64,000 nt of DNA, taken from Membranipora membranacea. Taxonomy: Eukaryota; Bryozoa; Gymnolaemata; Cheilostomatida; Membraniporidae. A program made the translations under genes and the position numbers. This document shows, piece after piece, positions 25,517-35,900 of this stretch. The DNA lies in NCBI GenBank assembly GCA_914767715.1, contig OU612074.1, positions 19,206,062-19,270,061 of the forward strand. Direction: 5' to 3'. The stretch's first letter is position 1. The number at the start of each line of letters is the position of its first letter. Below the pieces are notes generated by a model. It made no database searches. It was given only the letters and a program-made list of their open reading frames with translations, and had not been told where the DNA came from.

Positions 25517-28339
25517 GATCAAACTTGACTTGTTTCTTAGGATATACATTGATAGAACAACAGCTATTTCAGGGGACAACAATGTAGTTGATGTCTCTCA
25601 ATCAAGCCGATTCAGCTCCTGAGTGTTATTCTGCACTCCATGTTGAATCACTATGTAATTTCTATTGGTGGTACAGCAGAAAAAAAAATTTACAATCGCA
25701 AATCGCAAAACTTCATCTAGAGAGAAAAAAGATAGTAAGGCAATGTTCATAGCGGCATCAACTCGATTCAACTGCCTGCCATTATCATATGCAGATACTG
25801 GTGCAAAGATCGTAAGGCAAGGAGTTTAGAGCATCAACTCGATTCAACTGCCTGTAATTGTCATAAACAGTGACTATGAGTATAAGATACTTACGCAGAG
25901 GGCATAGATAATGTAGCCTTCTCTAGAGGGAAGCTCTGATGAGGCTGTACTCGGTTATCCTCTACCAACGTCTTCCATTTCTCTAACTGCTCTTTATTCT
26001 CTGTGTATGTGGTAACTCGTTCAGCCTGTCATATTTAGAGAAGAGAAGTGAGTATATTTTTTCAGACTAATTAGACTTATCGCTTCATCTCAAATTGATA
26101 TGAAAGTTTTTTTGAATGCAGGTTTCAAATACCCGATACTGATTGAAAAAAACAACTTGAATATGTGAAAGAAACATCAACTTATAACAAAGGCAGAATA
26201 GTTATCTGTGGATAGTATACATTCTTGTGCCAATCTGATAATATTTGTTGGGTTTGGAGAATGTTTCTTCCATGTATCAACAACGACAGTATATTCCGTT
26301 CCCAAATGTTCCATTACAAACTCCCTGATATGAAAAATTAACTCCCATAAAATGGATACTCTTTCATGCTCAATAAAATTGAAATATTTTCATTGTATAG
26401 GCATGTAGTTAAACTTTAGCCTTGTCACATGGCCACTGGTTTTTTGTGGCCGCGTGACAAGGCTAGTTAAACTTACTGTATGTGAATGGATAGAACAAAT
26501 ACATAAACATTGTTAAAATGTCTCCACATATGCCCCGGAACTTATAGAGTATGTGATATAAACTATAACAAACACAAATCAGCTACACCTGATACAATTA
26601 TATATGGTATGCCTTTCATAATAAACACATAGCTCTCTAGCATGTACCAAAATCACATCAAGTTTACATACCTCCCTAATATGGATAGCCTCGGCTGGTT
26701 TCTCTATCTTATCTCTGCCGTCCTGTTTCCTCAGTATAGATTTCACTGCGAGTTCCTCTGTACCATGTAGTGATTTCAGCAGAGATTTAAAGTCTACCTT
26801 CTGTTGTACACCTTCAGAAAAAAAAAACACCAAAACATTCATGAATTTGTAGTTCTACACCGCCTTCAGTTAGAAGTGCTGAAATTTTCGGTAAATTTTT
26901 TCGCACGAAGAAGCACACCTTGGTATGAGGATCGATTTAAATGTTTTATGTTGTTGTTCTGATCCACGCATGTAACAGAAGTCAGTCATCAGGTTAACAC
27001 AAGAAAAAAAAATGATACGGCTGATGCAAAATCATAAGAATCGGGATGGAAAATGGAAAGTATTGGGTATTCAGATAGTAACTTTTGTCCAAGATGGGAA
27101 TTTTTCGTTTCATGTTCAGATTTAAACAGCCCTATATGACTGTCAAGGAAACGACGACATCATTTATAAGCTCTGGTTATACCTCTGTTGTGGTATTCTG
27201 ATGTTCCGAGTGTGGTCTCATTCCTCTGTATAATCGGCGCCTTCTTCCCATCCATACTTTGTATGGACTTTATTAGCTTAGCATGACTTGTCTCCTGATA
27301 AAGAATATCAAGAACACCATGACCTAATTAACAAGTAGACAACTTCAAATAATAATATAAGTTATGGCTATTTCCATTTAACTCGACTCAGCAGTACGAC
27401 CCAACTTTAAAGTCTCACCAAGACTGGCGAAAGGTCTGTGTTGGTATTTTATATTATCAAACATACCAGTTGCAACAAAATCCAAGATGACCATTTCTTG
27501 ACCAAACAAATGCAGACCTTGTTTTATGGTCATATTATAACTTTCAGCCTAAAGATTTACATCGGCAATGGCATATACAAACTGAGGAGATATATTAAGT
27601 TAAGCTTTATTTTTATTAATAAATTCATCTTAATTCTAGCATTGTGTGTATTCGTTTTTTATCAATATTTGATACTGAATGCTTCAATAAACTAAACTCC
27701 ATACTTAAACCACTGCTGCCACAGCTAGGCTTTGCCCAGCATAGCCACCAGTCAAAAATTAAAATAGAGAGTTGTGGCATCAAAACACTAATAAAAATGT
27801 TGGATCTCAGCTAGATTTTAAAGGCATCTGATTGGTCAACAACAACATTTGTCATCACTAATGGTGGATGGCTGGGGAAGAAGATACTCCCTAGATTTTG
27901 AGAGCTCACATAACTCCACTCAAAGCTGCTGGCTAGATGTTTTGAAGCCACAACTCTCTATTTAAATTTTTGACTGGTGGCTCTGCTGGGCAAAGCCCAG
28001 CTGTGTCAGCAGTGGTTAAAGCTTCAAAATTTAACTTACATTGGGTTTATCTGCTTCCATATCGTCATCATCCTCAGCTGGTTTTTTCACTGGCTTTCTC
28101 TTTCCTTTTTTCCCTCCATTTCTCCGTCTTTTCTTTGATACTTCATCATCACCATTTTGATTTCCACTGTTTTTTGTTTGCTGTACTTTTACCCCAGCAC
28201 TGTTTTTGTTAGATTTGTTTTTGTTATTAGGAGTTACAACCTTGCTCTGAGGTTTCTGTTTCTTCTTCACAGCAGAGTTCGAGTCTGGTTTGTCAGCAGA
28301 TCCATTTACATTACTTTTGGGTAGCTTTTTCTTCACCAT
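16569..28339 (-). CDS. UTP14: UTP14 small-subunit processome protein (17 exons)
   Basis: UTP14 is a nucleolar component of the SSU processome needed for 18S rRNA maturation; it activates the helicase DHR1/DHX37. Exons in order: 28339-28040, 27294-27183, 26811-26672, 26025-25895, 25402-25259, 24751-24638, 24203-24080, 23400-23235, 22330-22205, 21771-21461, 20925-20819, 20284-20155, 19551-19392, 18935-18806, 18091-17956, 17608-17453 and 16712-16569. All are GT-AG with matching phases, 876 residues. Landmarks are a Lys/Arg-rich N-terminus, KIKSRKYHR-type basic segment (around 310), acidic Ser/Glu runs, NPWM at 447-450, AFADDDVVEEF in exon 13, LPGWGSWGG at 707-715 and a basic C-terminus. Exon 10 carries extra DSGKGVR repeats. 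I chose MVKKKLPKSN as the start; an in-frame ATG lies 87 bases upstream but adds unrelated sequence. Confidence 0.95.
17184..17290. repeat. Foldback MITE, same family as 12079-12209, in UTP14 intron 16
   Basis: The arms contain GTAGTAGCATTT and CATTATCAACCACGTTCG, with an inverted copy ending AATGTAATGCTACTAC. One arm holds an extra piece of about 15 bases. Confidence 0.65.
18629..18716. repeat. Small palindromic MITE, GCAGGCAAATTGGATC family (copy 1)
   Basis: The right end reads AATGCAGGCAAATTGGATCT and the left end is a diverged inverse. Other copies are at 22750-22861, 54384-54484 and 62731-62846. It lies in UTP14 intron 14. Confidence 0.5.
18739..18790. repeat. Two poly-C tracts at the UTP14 exon 14 donor
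   Basis: Runs of about 14 C residues lie just downstream (in gene sense) of the exon 14 donor, where the transcript would carry poly-G. Confidence 0.8.
19197..19312. repeat. Dispersed repeat shared between two UTP14 introns (copy 1)
   Basis: CGCCACATCCCGAAGCAT, a GGCGGCGA motif and CTCTGTTTGCAGGCAGGTC recur in the same order at 25062-25170. No tRNA-type A or B box was recognised. Confidence 0.6.
19332..19570. repeat. 37-bp inverted repeat bracketing UTP14 exon 13
   Basis: 19332-19368 and the reverse complement of 19534-19570 match over about 37 bases, including CCGTGTACGTGTGTT and GGTGATATCTATCCCCACC. The second arm is the real acceptor and first 18 coding bases of exon 13. The first arm lies in the next intron in inverted orientation. 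Confidence 0.85.
19626..19745. repeat. 25-bp minisatellite with TGACATCA core
   Basis: About five 25-bp units, AGAAGTGATGACATCACCAC plus five bases, in UTP14 intron 12. Looser GATGACATCA-type copies continue to about 20020. Confidence 0.85.
20124..20150. repeat. (TA)n microsatellite next to the UTP14 exon 12 donor
   Basis: An uninterrupted alternating TA run begins five bases into the intron, immediately beyond the donor. Confidence 0.9.
21500..21632 (-). repeat. UTP14: Coding 21-bp minisatellite in UTP14 exon 10 (DSGKGVR repeats)
   Basis: Five to six in-frame 21-bp units encode repeats of D-S-G-K-G-V-R with minor changes (GGR, RGS). I do not recall such an array in other UTP14 proteins, so it is probably a lineage-specific expansion inside a disordered region. 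Confidence 0.85.
22750..22861. repeat. Small palindromic MITE, GCAGGCAAATTGGATC family (copy 2)
   Basis: The left end AAGTTTGATCCAGTTGGCC and the right end AAGGCAAATTGGATCAAA are inverse copies. It lies in UTP14 intron 8. Confidence 0.6.
25062..25170. repeat. Dispersed repeat shared between two UTP14 introns (copy 2)
   Basis: Aligns by eye with 19197-19312: CGCCACATCCCAAAGCAT, GCGGCGA and CTCTGTTTGCAGGTAGGTC in the same order. Confidence 0.6.
25424..25515. repeat. AT-rich (TA)n microsatellite
   Basis: Long TATA runs in UTP14 intron 4. Confidence 0.9.
25735..25876. repeat. Direct repeat of about 70 bp in UTP14 intron 4 region
   Basis: GCATCAACTCGATTCAACTG followed by CCTG and an ATTRTCATA motif occurs twice about 77 bases apart, each preceded by a GTAAGGCAA motif. 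Confidence 0.7.
26405..26476. repeat. Foldback element with TAGCCTTGTCAC ends
   Basis: The left arm (GTTAAACTTTAGCCTTGTCA, then CATGGCCAC) pairs with a right arm that is its near-perfect inverse, with a T-rich loop. Same family as 6183-6255 and 41174-41206. Confidence 0.75.
27705..28019. mobile_element. TTAA-flanked MITE with about 75-bp terminal inverted repeats
   Basis: TTAA at 27705-27708 and 28016-28019 flank arms containing CCACTGCTG, GGCTTTGCCCAGCA and AGCCACCAGTCAAAAATT. The arms extend through ATAGAGAGTTGTGGC and are inverted on the right. There is no ORF, so it is nonautonomous. A TTAA target is typical of piggyBac-type elements, but a two-base TA target cannot be excluded. It ends about 19 bases from the UTP14 exon 1 donor. 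Confidence 0.75.
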
Positions 28340-28597
28340 TATGTTGCTGAGATTATATACTGTAGTATAGTAGGTCAGGAAATGATAGGCTACTGTCCGC
28401 TGAGTGCTCTTCAGACTGCAATTCAAAATTTAACCACATCAACATCACTGTCATTTTGAGCAATCGATTGATTAAACTGTGATAATCTCAAGGTATGACA
28501 TGTGAACAGATATGCCTTGTTTTGGTACCAAATTGATATACCAGAAAAGCGCACTGACCACAAGATATATTATTGCATACATATCTCTGATCGATAG

Positions 28598-28730
28598 AAA
28601 GTGACTAAATTCCCTTAACGCAAGTACCATCACAAGGATTTCGGCAACCCGAGTTAAGCTTTACTTATTAAGGGCGGTTACATCTAGGGTACTCGTACTA
28701 AAGTGACTATAACGGTCAGTGTGCCAGAAG
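28598..28730 (+). repeat. Dispersed repeat, copy 2 (related copy near 9.3 kb)
   Basis: TAGAAAGTGACTAAATTCCC, AAGTACCATCACAAGGATTT and a later CAGTGTGCC follow the same order as in 9303-9490. Confidence 0.5.
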
Positions 28731-29591
28731 AGTGATGGATAGCCTACGGCATGGAACGCTAGCATGGTCTTATTGAGTGAACCCAAAAATCACAAGGCTA
28801 GGAAATGAGATAGGGTTTAGAGTGAAAAGAGTTATTAAATGTTCACGCAAGTCCTTTGCAGTCTTCGCGTTTGACAATTAGGCAACTAGACTGCCCATCC
28901 ACTGCTTCGGCCGCTTTGTCGTAGGCCGTATTGTCAGTGATGTTCACAATGTTAGCTTGGCATGGGAAAAATCCCTTTGATTATAGATTTGACCTCTGAC
29001 ATCTCTCTAGCTCACACTAGTAGAGGAGTTCCAACAGTTTTATGCGATATACATTCAATAACTCACATCAAATCATAGGTATGTATAATTACATATAAAG
29101 GGATAGGCCTGGCGCTAGATATAACATACAAAATAACTTTTTTGGTTCTATGATAGCTACAACTATCAGTATCTTAACTAACAAATGCATGATGATTGTT
29201 ATATATATATAATCCCACATGTATATATATATTTGTATATGATAAATGACTATCAAACTAGCAGCTCATAATTCTAGCTAGCTGAGTTAAGAGCCTTGAA
29301 TCTGGCCGACTAGGTACTGGTATGTCCTAAATTTACTACTAAGATGATGAGATGTACTAGGACTAGCAGATTACCTTACTAGCTAGAACTAGTACTAGTA
29401 GTATTACAGTTAGCAAGTTTGTAAATTAGTATGAGACAGAGTAGTAGCAGGATCAATACTTAAGACTTAAATTCACTACAAGTACATGATCATGTATGTA
29501 ATCAAATCACCCCCCCCCCCCCCCTTCAACAACAAGCAAAGTCAAAGGCCAGTGAATCATGCATTCATGGGGCCCTGGGACTTACATGTCA

Positions 29592-29686
29592 TTACTTTGC
29601 CAATGTCCACTATCAACCACCCAAAAAACACCAAACCACCAGTTTGGTGTTTTTTGGGTGGTTGATAGTGGACATTGGCAAAGTAA
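29592..29686. repeat. Perfect inverted repeat, 45-bp arms, 5-base loop
   Basis: The left arm 29592-29636 begins TTACTTTGCCAATGTCCACT. The right arm 29642-29686 is its exact reverse complement over all 45 bases. Diverged partial copies of the arm occur near 31378-31412 and 40676-40725. It is likely a young foldback element and is cruciform-prone. Confidence 0.95.
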
Positions 29687-32025
29687 CCTGACCTCAACAC
29701 TGCCATATCCTTGATATAATCCTAATAAGAGTGAACTAAGCCATGAATAAGTAAAGATTTTGAAGTTATTAGTAATTTTTACATGAGGATCAAAATTGTT
29801 AAAACCAACACATGTTATTTAAGGCCTAAGTTTCAGTTTCGTAATAGCAGCTTAAGGGTTGATGGAGAAACCCCCAAACCATGTGGTAAGACTAGGGTTA
29901 CTTTTCTTGAATGCTGAAGGTAGAAAAATGATCCTTTTATAAATAGACAACAAATTGATGATAGTTTGCAATGACAAAATTTACATTATTGTCAATTATT
30001 TTTCCTTCAACAACCACAAATATTTTCATTCAGATTGTAAGTCATAAATATAATTCTTTCTATAGAGTGGATGTAGCAGGGTACAGTAGGATATCCACTA
30101 GTTGGACCTGATCTTGCATAACTTGTTGGCTACCAACTATGACAAGACGTAGCCCTCATTTATGTACATGGCCTTGATAAGTTGACTCGGTATCACTGAG
30201 TATCACCCCAGCGGGCAATTCGTTGACAAGTTGTCTAAACTGAGTTGGAAAGAGGGTATCAGAAGAGGCTGAACACTGTTGCCAATTGTATGCCATATGG
30301 ACCGGTGGAAGAGGTTGCCAAAAGGGGATTTTTAGCAACCTCTTCAAGAAGTTTAATATCGGTTTTATATCCTTCTCAGGGAAGGATATAACACTAACAG
30401 GGATATTGTTAATTACTGTCTCTATCCAATATTAAAATTAAATAGTTCATTTATTTGTTAAATATATTCATTTATTATGTTACTCATAAGGCCTGTAGGG
30501 GAGGGAGTCAGGGGTACTGTCTGAGTGGGACTGCTGTGGAAGGCTTCTGCCTTGCTTAGAGCATTTAGCCTGAGAGTGTAAAGACTCAGCTGGAATCAAT
30601 TTTTTCATGCTACAACAAATGCATCATTTCATGATCACCACTTTTTGTGTTGAGTGGCAAGTGGTGCCAGAAGCAGTTGATTCAATCAATGGCCACATAT
30701 TTGCCAGTTTCAAACTTCTTGGATGTGATACTGGTTCACAGGAATTAAATAGGGATGCTGATTTCTTATTTTGTTGTTTGGTGTCTGGGTGTAGAGAATT
30801 CTTGATAATAATCAGTAAGCTAGGGGAGATAAATGCTACTTCGGTCTGCGAATGATATCAACCTCGCATTGACAACCATTTTTACACTCAGCCTAGACTT
30901 CCGTGTACTATTGAAAAAACTGAGGAATAAACTGTTCTCATACTGGAGCCATACTAATAGATGGTAAATACATTATAATTTGAGTGTTAGCTATGCTTTG
31001 TCAGTCCAGAAAAGTTATTTCTGCAAACGCCAACGGCAAGAAAATAAAGTATAAAAGCAGAAGCATCTAAAACCACTTTTATCTGTTGCTGGCATATGAG
31101 GATATGTGGCTCCCTCTGGCATACCTATCATAGACAGGTGATGTCAGATAATATTGGCCAACAAAAAAGCTACCCATTGGCAACCTCTTCAAAAGGTTGC
31201 TGGCTAAGCCTTGCCGGCTGGGACTGGACTTACTTACATGCATGCATGCCTTTATTTTTTTTAATTTTATATTACCGTATATTACCAAGGAGTATTCCTT
31301 GCTTTTAGTTTACTTTGCTAACTATTACTAACTATTAACTTCTATTTCTCAACTAAAAATGATAATGTCCGCTGTTTGGACGGTTGTTACTGGACATTGT
31401 TGGCAAAGTAAAGGTTTGCAAGACTGATGAATTATTATCTGTGGCCAGGCACTATTTGAAATCATTTCATTTACAACGTTAGCCTAATAAACATTAATTG
31501 ATGTCAGTTTGAGTCAGTGTTGTCTGTTGGCATCTGGTGATTGCCTTATCCAGCCGGCACAACTGCATCTAAACTATATGGTGGAAAGATGTTAACCTTA
31601 GGAGAAACTGAAATGCATCTGACTAATGTGACAATCTGTCATACTAGAATATGTTGGAGAGGTGCATTCCAGTAGATATTGTAACTGTTACGGTAGCTAA
31701 ACCGTCTTTGCTACACACATAAAATATAACATCAGGAGGTAACTACCGCACGACAATACAAAAATTACCAACTTAGCAGTGCAAAGAAGACTAAGTGGCT
31801 TTGTGATCGATGCTTGTCCAAGAATATCCTGATCTCTCTATATGTATAATATTTAGACTAGTAGAGGGATTTTTTTAACACTATGAGTATTGGCAAATGT
31901 AAAAATCTCAAATATTTAGTCAACTCTTAGCTGTAAATCTCAGCTTTTTGACTGGCTCTCCTTACTTGGTACTGGTTGGACATCCTGACAGCAGGCTAGA
32001 TTGTGTCAGCTATTTAATTAATTAC

Positions 32026-32869
32026 TTAAAGGCCGATCCCAATGAAGTTCTAACTTACTGTATGTTTCTCATGAGGTTCTAAACCCTCATTTGAGCCATT
32101 GGACAAAACTCTACACCTACCACAGGCAGATCTGTTGATGCTCAAAGCTGATGCTTCATGAAAACAGTCATGGTCCCAGCTCATGACGTCACAAGCAGTG
32201 TTTTCTTAAATTACATTCATTCTACCAAGCTGTGATTACACTGCACTATAACTGCTGTTGCTCTCTTATTAACTAGTAGACCTATTTTGTTCTTCTACTG
32301 CCTTTCTCTAGAGATGGCTGCTTCAAATGGGGTAAGTAAATTTAGTTAGTAGGCCTACATGTATGTATTGAATTGAACTTGAAAAAAATGTATTGCTGGC
32401 CGGAGTATTTTCAATCAATCAAAATAATAGATGAGGATGAATGATGGAAATGAAAAGTAGTAAAAGTTTAGTTAGTAAGTTTGTCAGTTCAGACATTTAC
32501 TTCTCTCACTCATTACTGTACATCTACTTACTTTCACAACTCAGGCCCCCTGCAGGCCTGGCATGCTCCCTAGATGCCCACGCCACAGCACGTACTAGAG
32601 CAATCCAAATATGGATAATGGATAATACAAACAGTAAAAACCATTAGTGGCAAATGTTAAACACTGTCTACGACGTCAGATGTCAAAGGCCATTTAAATG
32701 GTTTCTCAATGTGACTGAATTTATTGACTGGTTGATGGAGATGTCATCTCTGAGCATCAGTAGATTTGGTTGTGGTAGGTGTAGAATCTTGTCCAATGGA
32801 TCATCTTAAAGCTCATCACCTAAAGTAAAACATGACAACACTTAGAACTTTGTTGGGATCGGCCTTTAA
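32026..32869. mobile_element. TTAA-flanked nonautonomous element, about 840 bp, inverted repeats of about 130 bp
   Basis: The ends are TTAA|AGGCCGATCCCAA on the left and its inverse TTGGGATCGGCCT|TTAA on the right. The arms continue inward with CCATTGGACAARATTCTACA-like and CTACACCTACCACA segments and GATGCTCA motifs. No transposase frame is present. It lies just upstream of the hydrolase start codon and contains an ATG with a strong donor (GGG|GTAAGTAAA at 32331), so it may contribute 5' untranslated sequence. Confidence 0.75.
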
Positions 32870-32933
32870 CCTGTCTATATAATTTATTTTAGCTCTGACT
32901 CAAGTTTGGTTTGCATAGTCCTACTATACTAAA

Positions 32934-35900
32934 ATGTCTCAAGTAAAGAACCGTAAACCAGGAAGGTCGGAAAAAAACACCTCGACGGAGAACAAGTCAG
33001 TTAATTTAAAACCCACTGAAAGAAGCGGCGATGCTGATGAAGCCAAATCGGGATGTTGTGCGCGGTACGTAATGTAATATCTTTTGTTATACGTTGAGCT
33101 AATTGCTCCATTTGGATTATATGGAAGTCTGATTTGGCAAACAAATCGCTACCTCGCTCTTGAACGGATACCATTACAATAAAATAAAATTTTAAGCATC
33201 ACGCTTTATGCCTAAACAACTTCAAGTCAAACATATAGTATTGCAGCAAAGAAAATCATTCCCCTAATTTGCTCATTCTTCAGGGTGTTGACAATCAGGA
33301 AGCTGTATTTTCTAGCATACAAATCTTAACTGCACAATATTGTACTAGCATTGAAAATATCATTCAACCAGCGAGGGTGGGATGTCCCACCCTCCCTGAT
33401 TCAATACAAATCGACGTCTCAGAGCAGCAAGGAGTTATGCTCTTTATATCAATGTGGAGATAACTTTACAGTGGCTAACTTAAAATTCCCAATCGAAGCT
33501 CTCGCCCAATAATAATCTGAAATAATGCATATTTTGGATAGTCGAAGTGTGTAATTATAACAACGCAAGGTTTAAAGCCAGGATTGGAAAAAATTTTTAA
33601 TGAGGCACTGTTAAGTCTCATTCAACAAACATGCAGAATCAAAATATCATGTAGTTCTTAGTCTCTTTTCTCTATACTTTTTTATTGTTAATTGTCTTAT
33701 TTACTTTCAAGAGTGTTGACAGGCAATAAAGTTCAATTCAAAATCTCATGATAATAACTACTGGAAGATGATGATTTTAATAAATGATTTTAGGAGCTGT
33801 TCAATGATGGTCAACATTATCAAGTGGCCTCTGATCCTCCTGATAATCCCTCCGCTGATTAACTACGCCAGCCTCAAACAGGAGCAGGATGTCCTGATAC
33901 CTACAGACGCTGTCACATACGATGTGGGTCAGGGTCAGAAACTCATGCTGAGATGTAAAGGGAAGGGAGCACCTACTGTAATACTGGAGGCACCGAGTGG
34001 TTAGTTGTCAGTCTATTCATGATGTACTTATTCAGTGTAGTCCACTTAATTCAAACCTCTGGTGACCACCAAAGTTTTGTCCTAATTAGCAGAGTTTGAT
34101 TTATGTGACATTAAAATGTGTTGAAATTCGGCTGACGGGACCAGTGTCCTTTGTCTGAATTAACTTGATTTTTTACTTAAAGTCTGAATTAAGAGGATTA
34201 CACTGTAGTATGATACACCTGTTGCTAAAAATCAGAAACTTTCAGAATTTTTTCAAATTCCTCGTATCTTTAGAAAAAAACACCACAAGGCTGTGGCTAG
34301 GACAAGTTCCAGTCATATGACGAAAGTGCTTGGTTTAAACATTTTTTTATATTCCCATAGATGTGGAATGATTGTTTTCAAATAAACAGATTGAACTTGT
34401 AGGCTCTGATCAATATATCATTTTGTTTGTTCAATACCTTCCGTAGGCATTTCTATCTGTTCATCTGTTCAGGATGAGATCAAATACTCAAAGTTATGTC
34501 AGCTAGCTTGAAATGGTAACTTTGAAATTTATTAGCTAAAATTTACTCCACCTTATTGCTTTTAAAAACTCCGTAGTAAAAATTGTAACTAGCTAAAATT
34601 AACTCACCTGCAAACTAGCTAATATTAACCCTTTTCGGTTGAATGCTATGTGGAAGTCTATTGACATGTATAAGATGTGACTCTACCTATTTTAGGGACA
34701 TCATCAGATATATGGACAGAAGTAAGACGAGATTTATCTAAGCTAACTCGTGTTTGTGTATATGATAGAGCTGGACTCGGATTCAGTGATCGGCCTATCA
34801 TCGCATTACAACTTAACTCAGGTAAAAGTATAACTCTATCATATAATAAGGGTAGGTAACTAAGATTTATCTGAGTCGGTCTGTGATCAGATAGTTTATA
34901 CTGCCTGGGAGAACAGAATGTGATAAATAGTAGAGCGTAATATGATTACCAAAGTTATTCCTTGACAGAGATGACTAGCTATCAATACTTGATAGATCAT
35001 ACTAATGGTCTATACAAAGTCTCTTCCTAGCTTGCTACTCGTCTACATAAGAATTGAGGAGAGCTATCCATACCGGATTGTACAGGTTTTCATTCCACTG
35101 TGAGATAAGACATTGTACATACATATAAGCCAGGACCATATTTTGATAATTTTAGCTTCGTTGCATCAGCTTTTTGACGTCATCATGTAATACTATTAAA
35201 AATTGTACTATGGTATCTGAACCCAGTGTTTTTTCACAAATGTTTACACTATACACCGTACTGGACATGTTGGATCAAGGGGTTGAATCAAGGCGATGGA
35301 TCATTTGCATATAAATTTGAATAATATATAAGGATGTCACCTCATTGCACCGTTTCCTCACCTCTTTGTAGAAGATACAGTGGACGCCCAGCCGAAGAAG
35401 CCGGAGAAGAAGTCCCACACTACGCAGGAGTTTACTGTAGAAAGAATGAGTGAAGATCTGAGAAGGCTTGTTACAGAGTCGAGCTTACAGCCTCAGCCTT
35501 TTATACTTGTAGGCTCTGAGCTGGGAGCGTTAGTAGCTAGGTAATGTATATTACAGAGTCGAGCTCACAGCCTCAGCCTTTTATACTTGTAGGCTCTGAG
35601 CTGGGAGCGTTAGTAGCTAGGTAATCTATATTACAGAGTCGCGCTCACAGCCTCAGCCTTTTATACTTGTAGGCTCTGAGCTGGGAGCGTTGGTAGCTAG
35701 GTAATGTATATTACATAGTCGAGCTCTCAGCCTCAGCCTTTTATACTTGTAGGCTCTGAGCTGGGATCGTTGGTAGCTAGGTAAGGTAGAGTTGTTGGTC
35801 AGTGAATATGAAGAGATAGTTTTGTTTTGATGGGAATTGACAGTGATGAAGGGAAGTACTGTGTACTCCACTTAATTCAAACCTCTGGAGACCACCAAAT

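Larger units (their letters stand above)
28427..32025. other. Divergent intergenic region between UTP14 and the hydrolase gene
   Basis: No exon is recognised. It holds a dispersed repeat (28598-28730), a poly-C tract (29510-29524), a perfect palindrome (29592-29686) and smaller hairpins: GAGGTTGC/GCAACCTC at about 30309-30342 and TATATCCTTC/GAAGGATATA at 30367-30391. The UTP14 promoter should lie near its left end. Open frames at 30607-30855 and 31096-31308 look random. Confidence 0.5.

Noticed and set aside
28340-28426. Upstream in-frame ATG of UTP14
   Set aside because: The added 29 residues do not resemble UTP14; MVKKKLPKSN gives a typical basic start.
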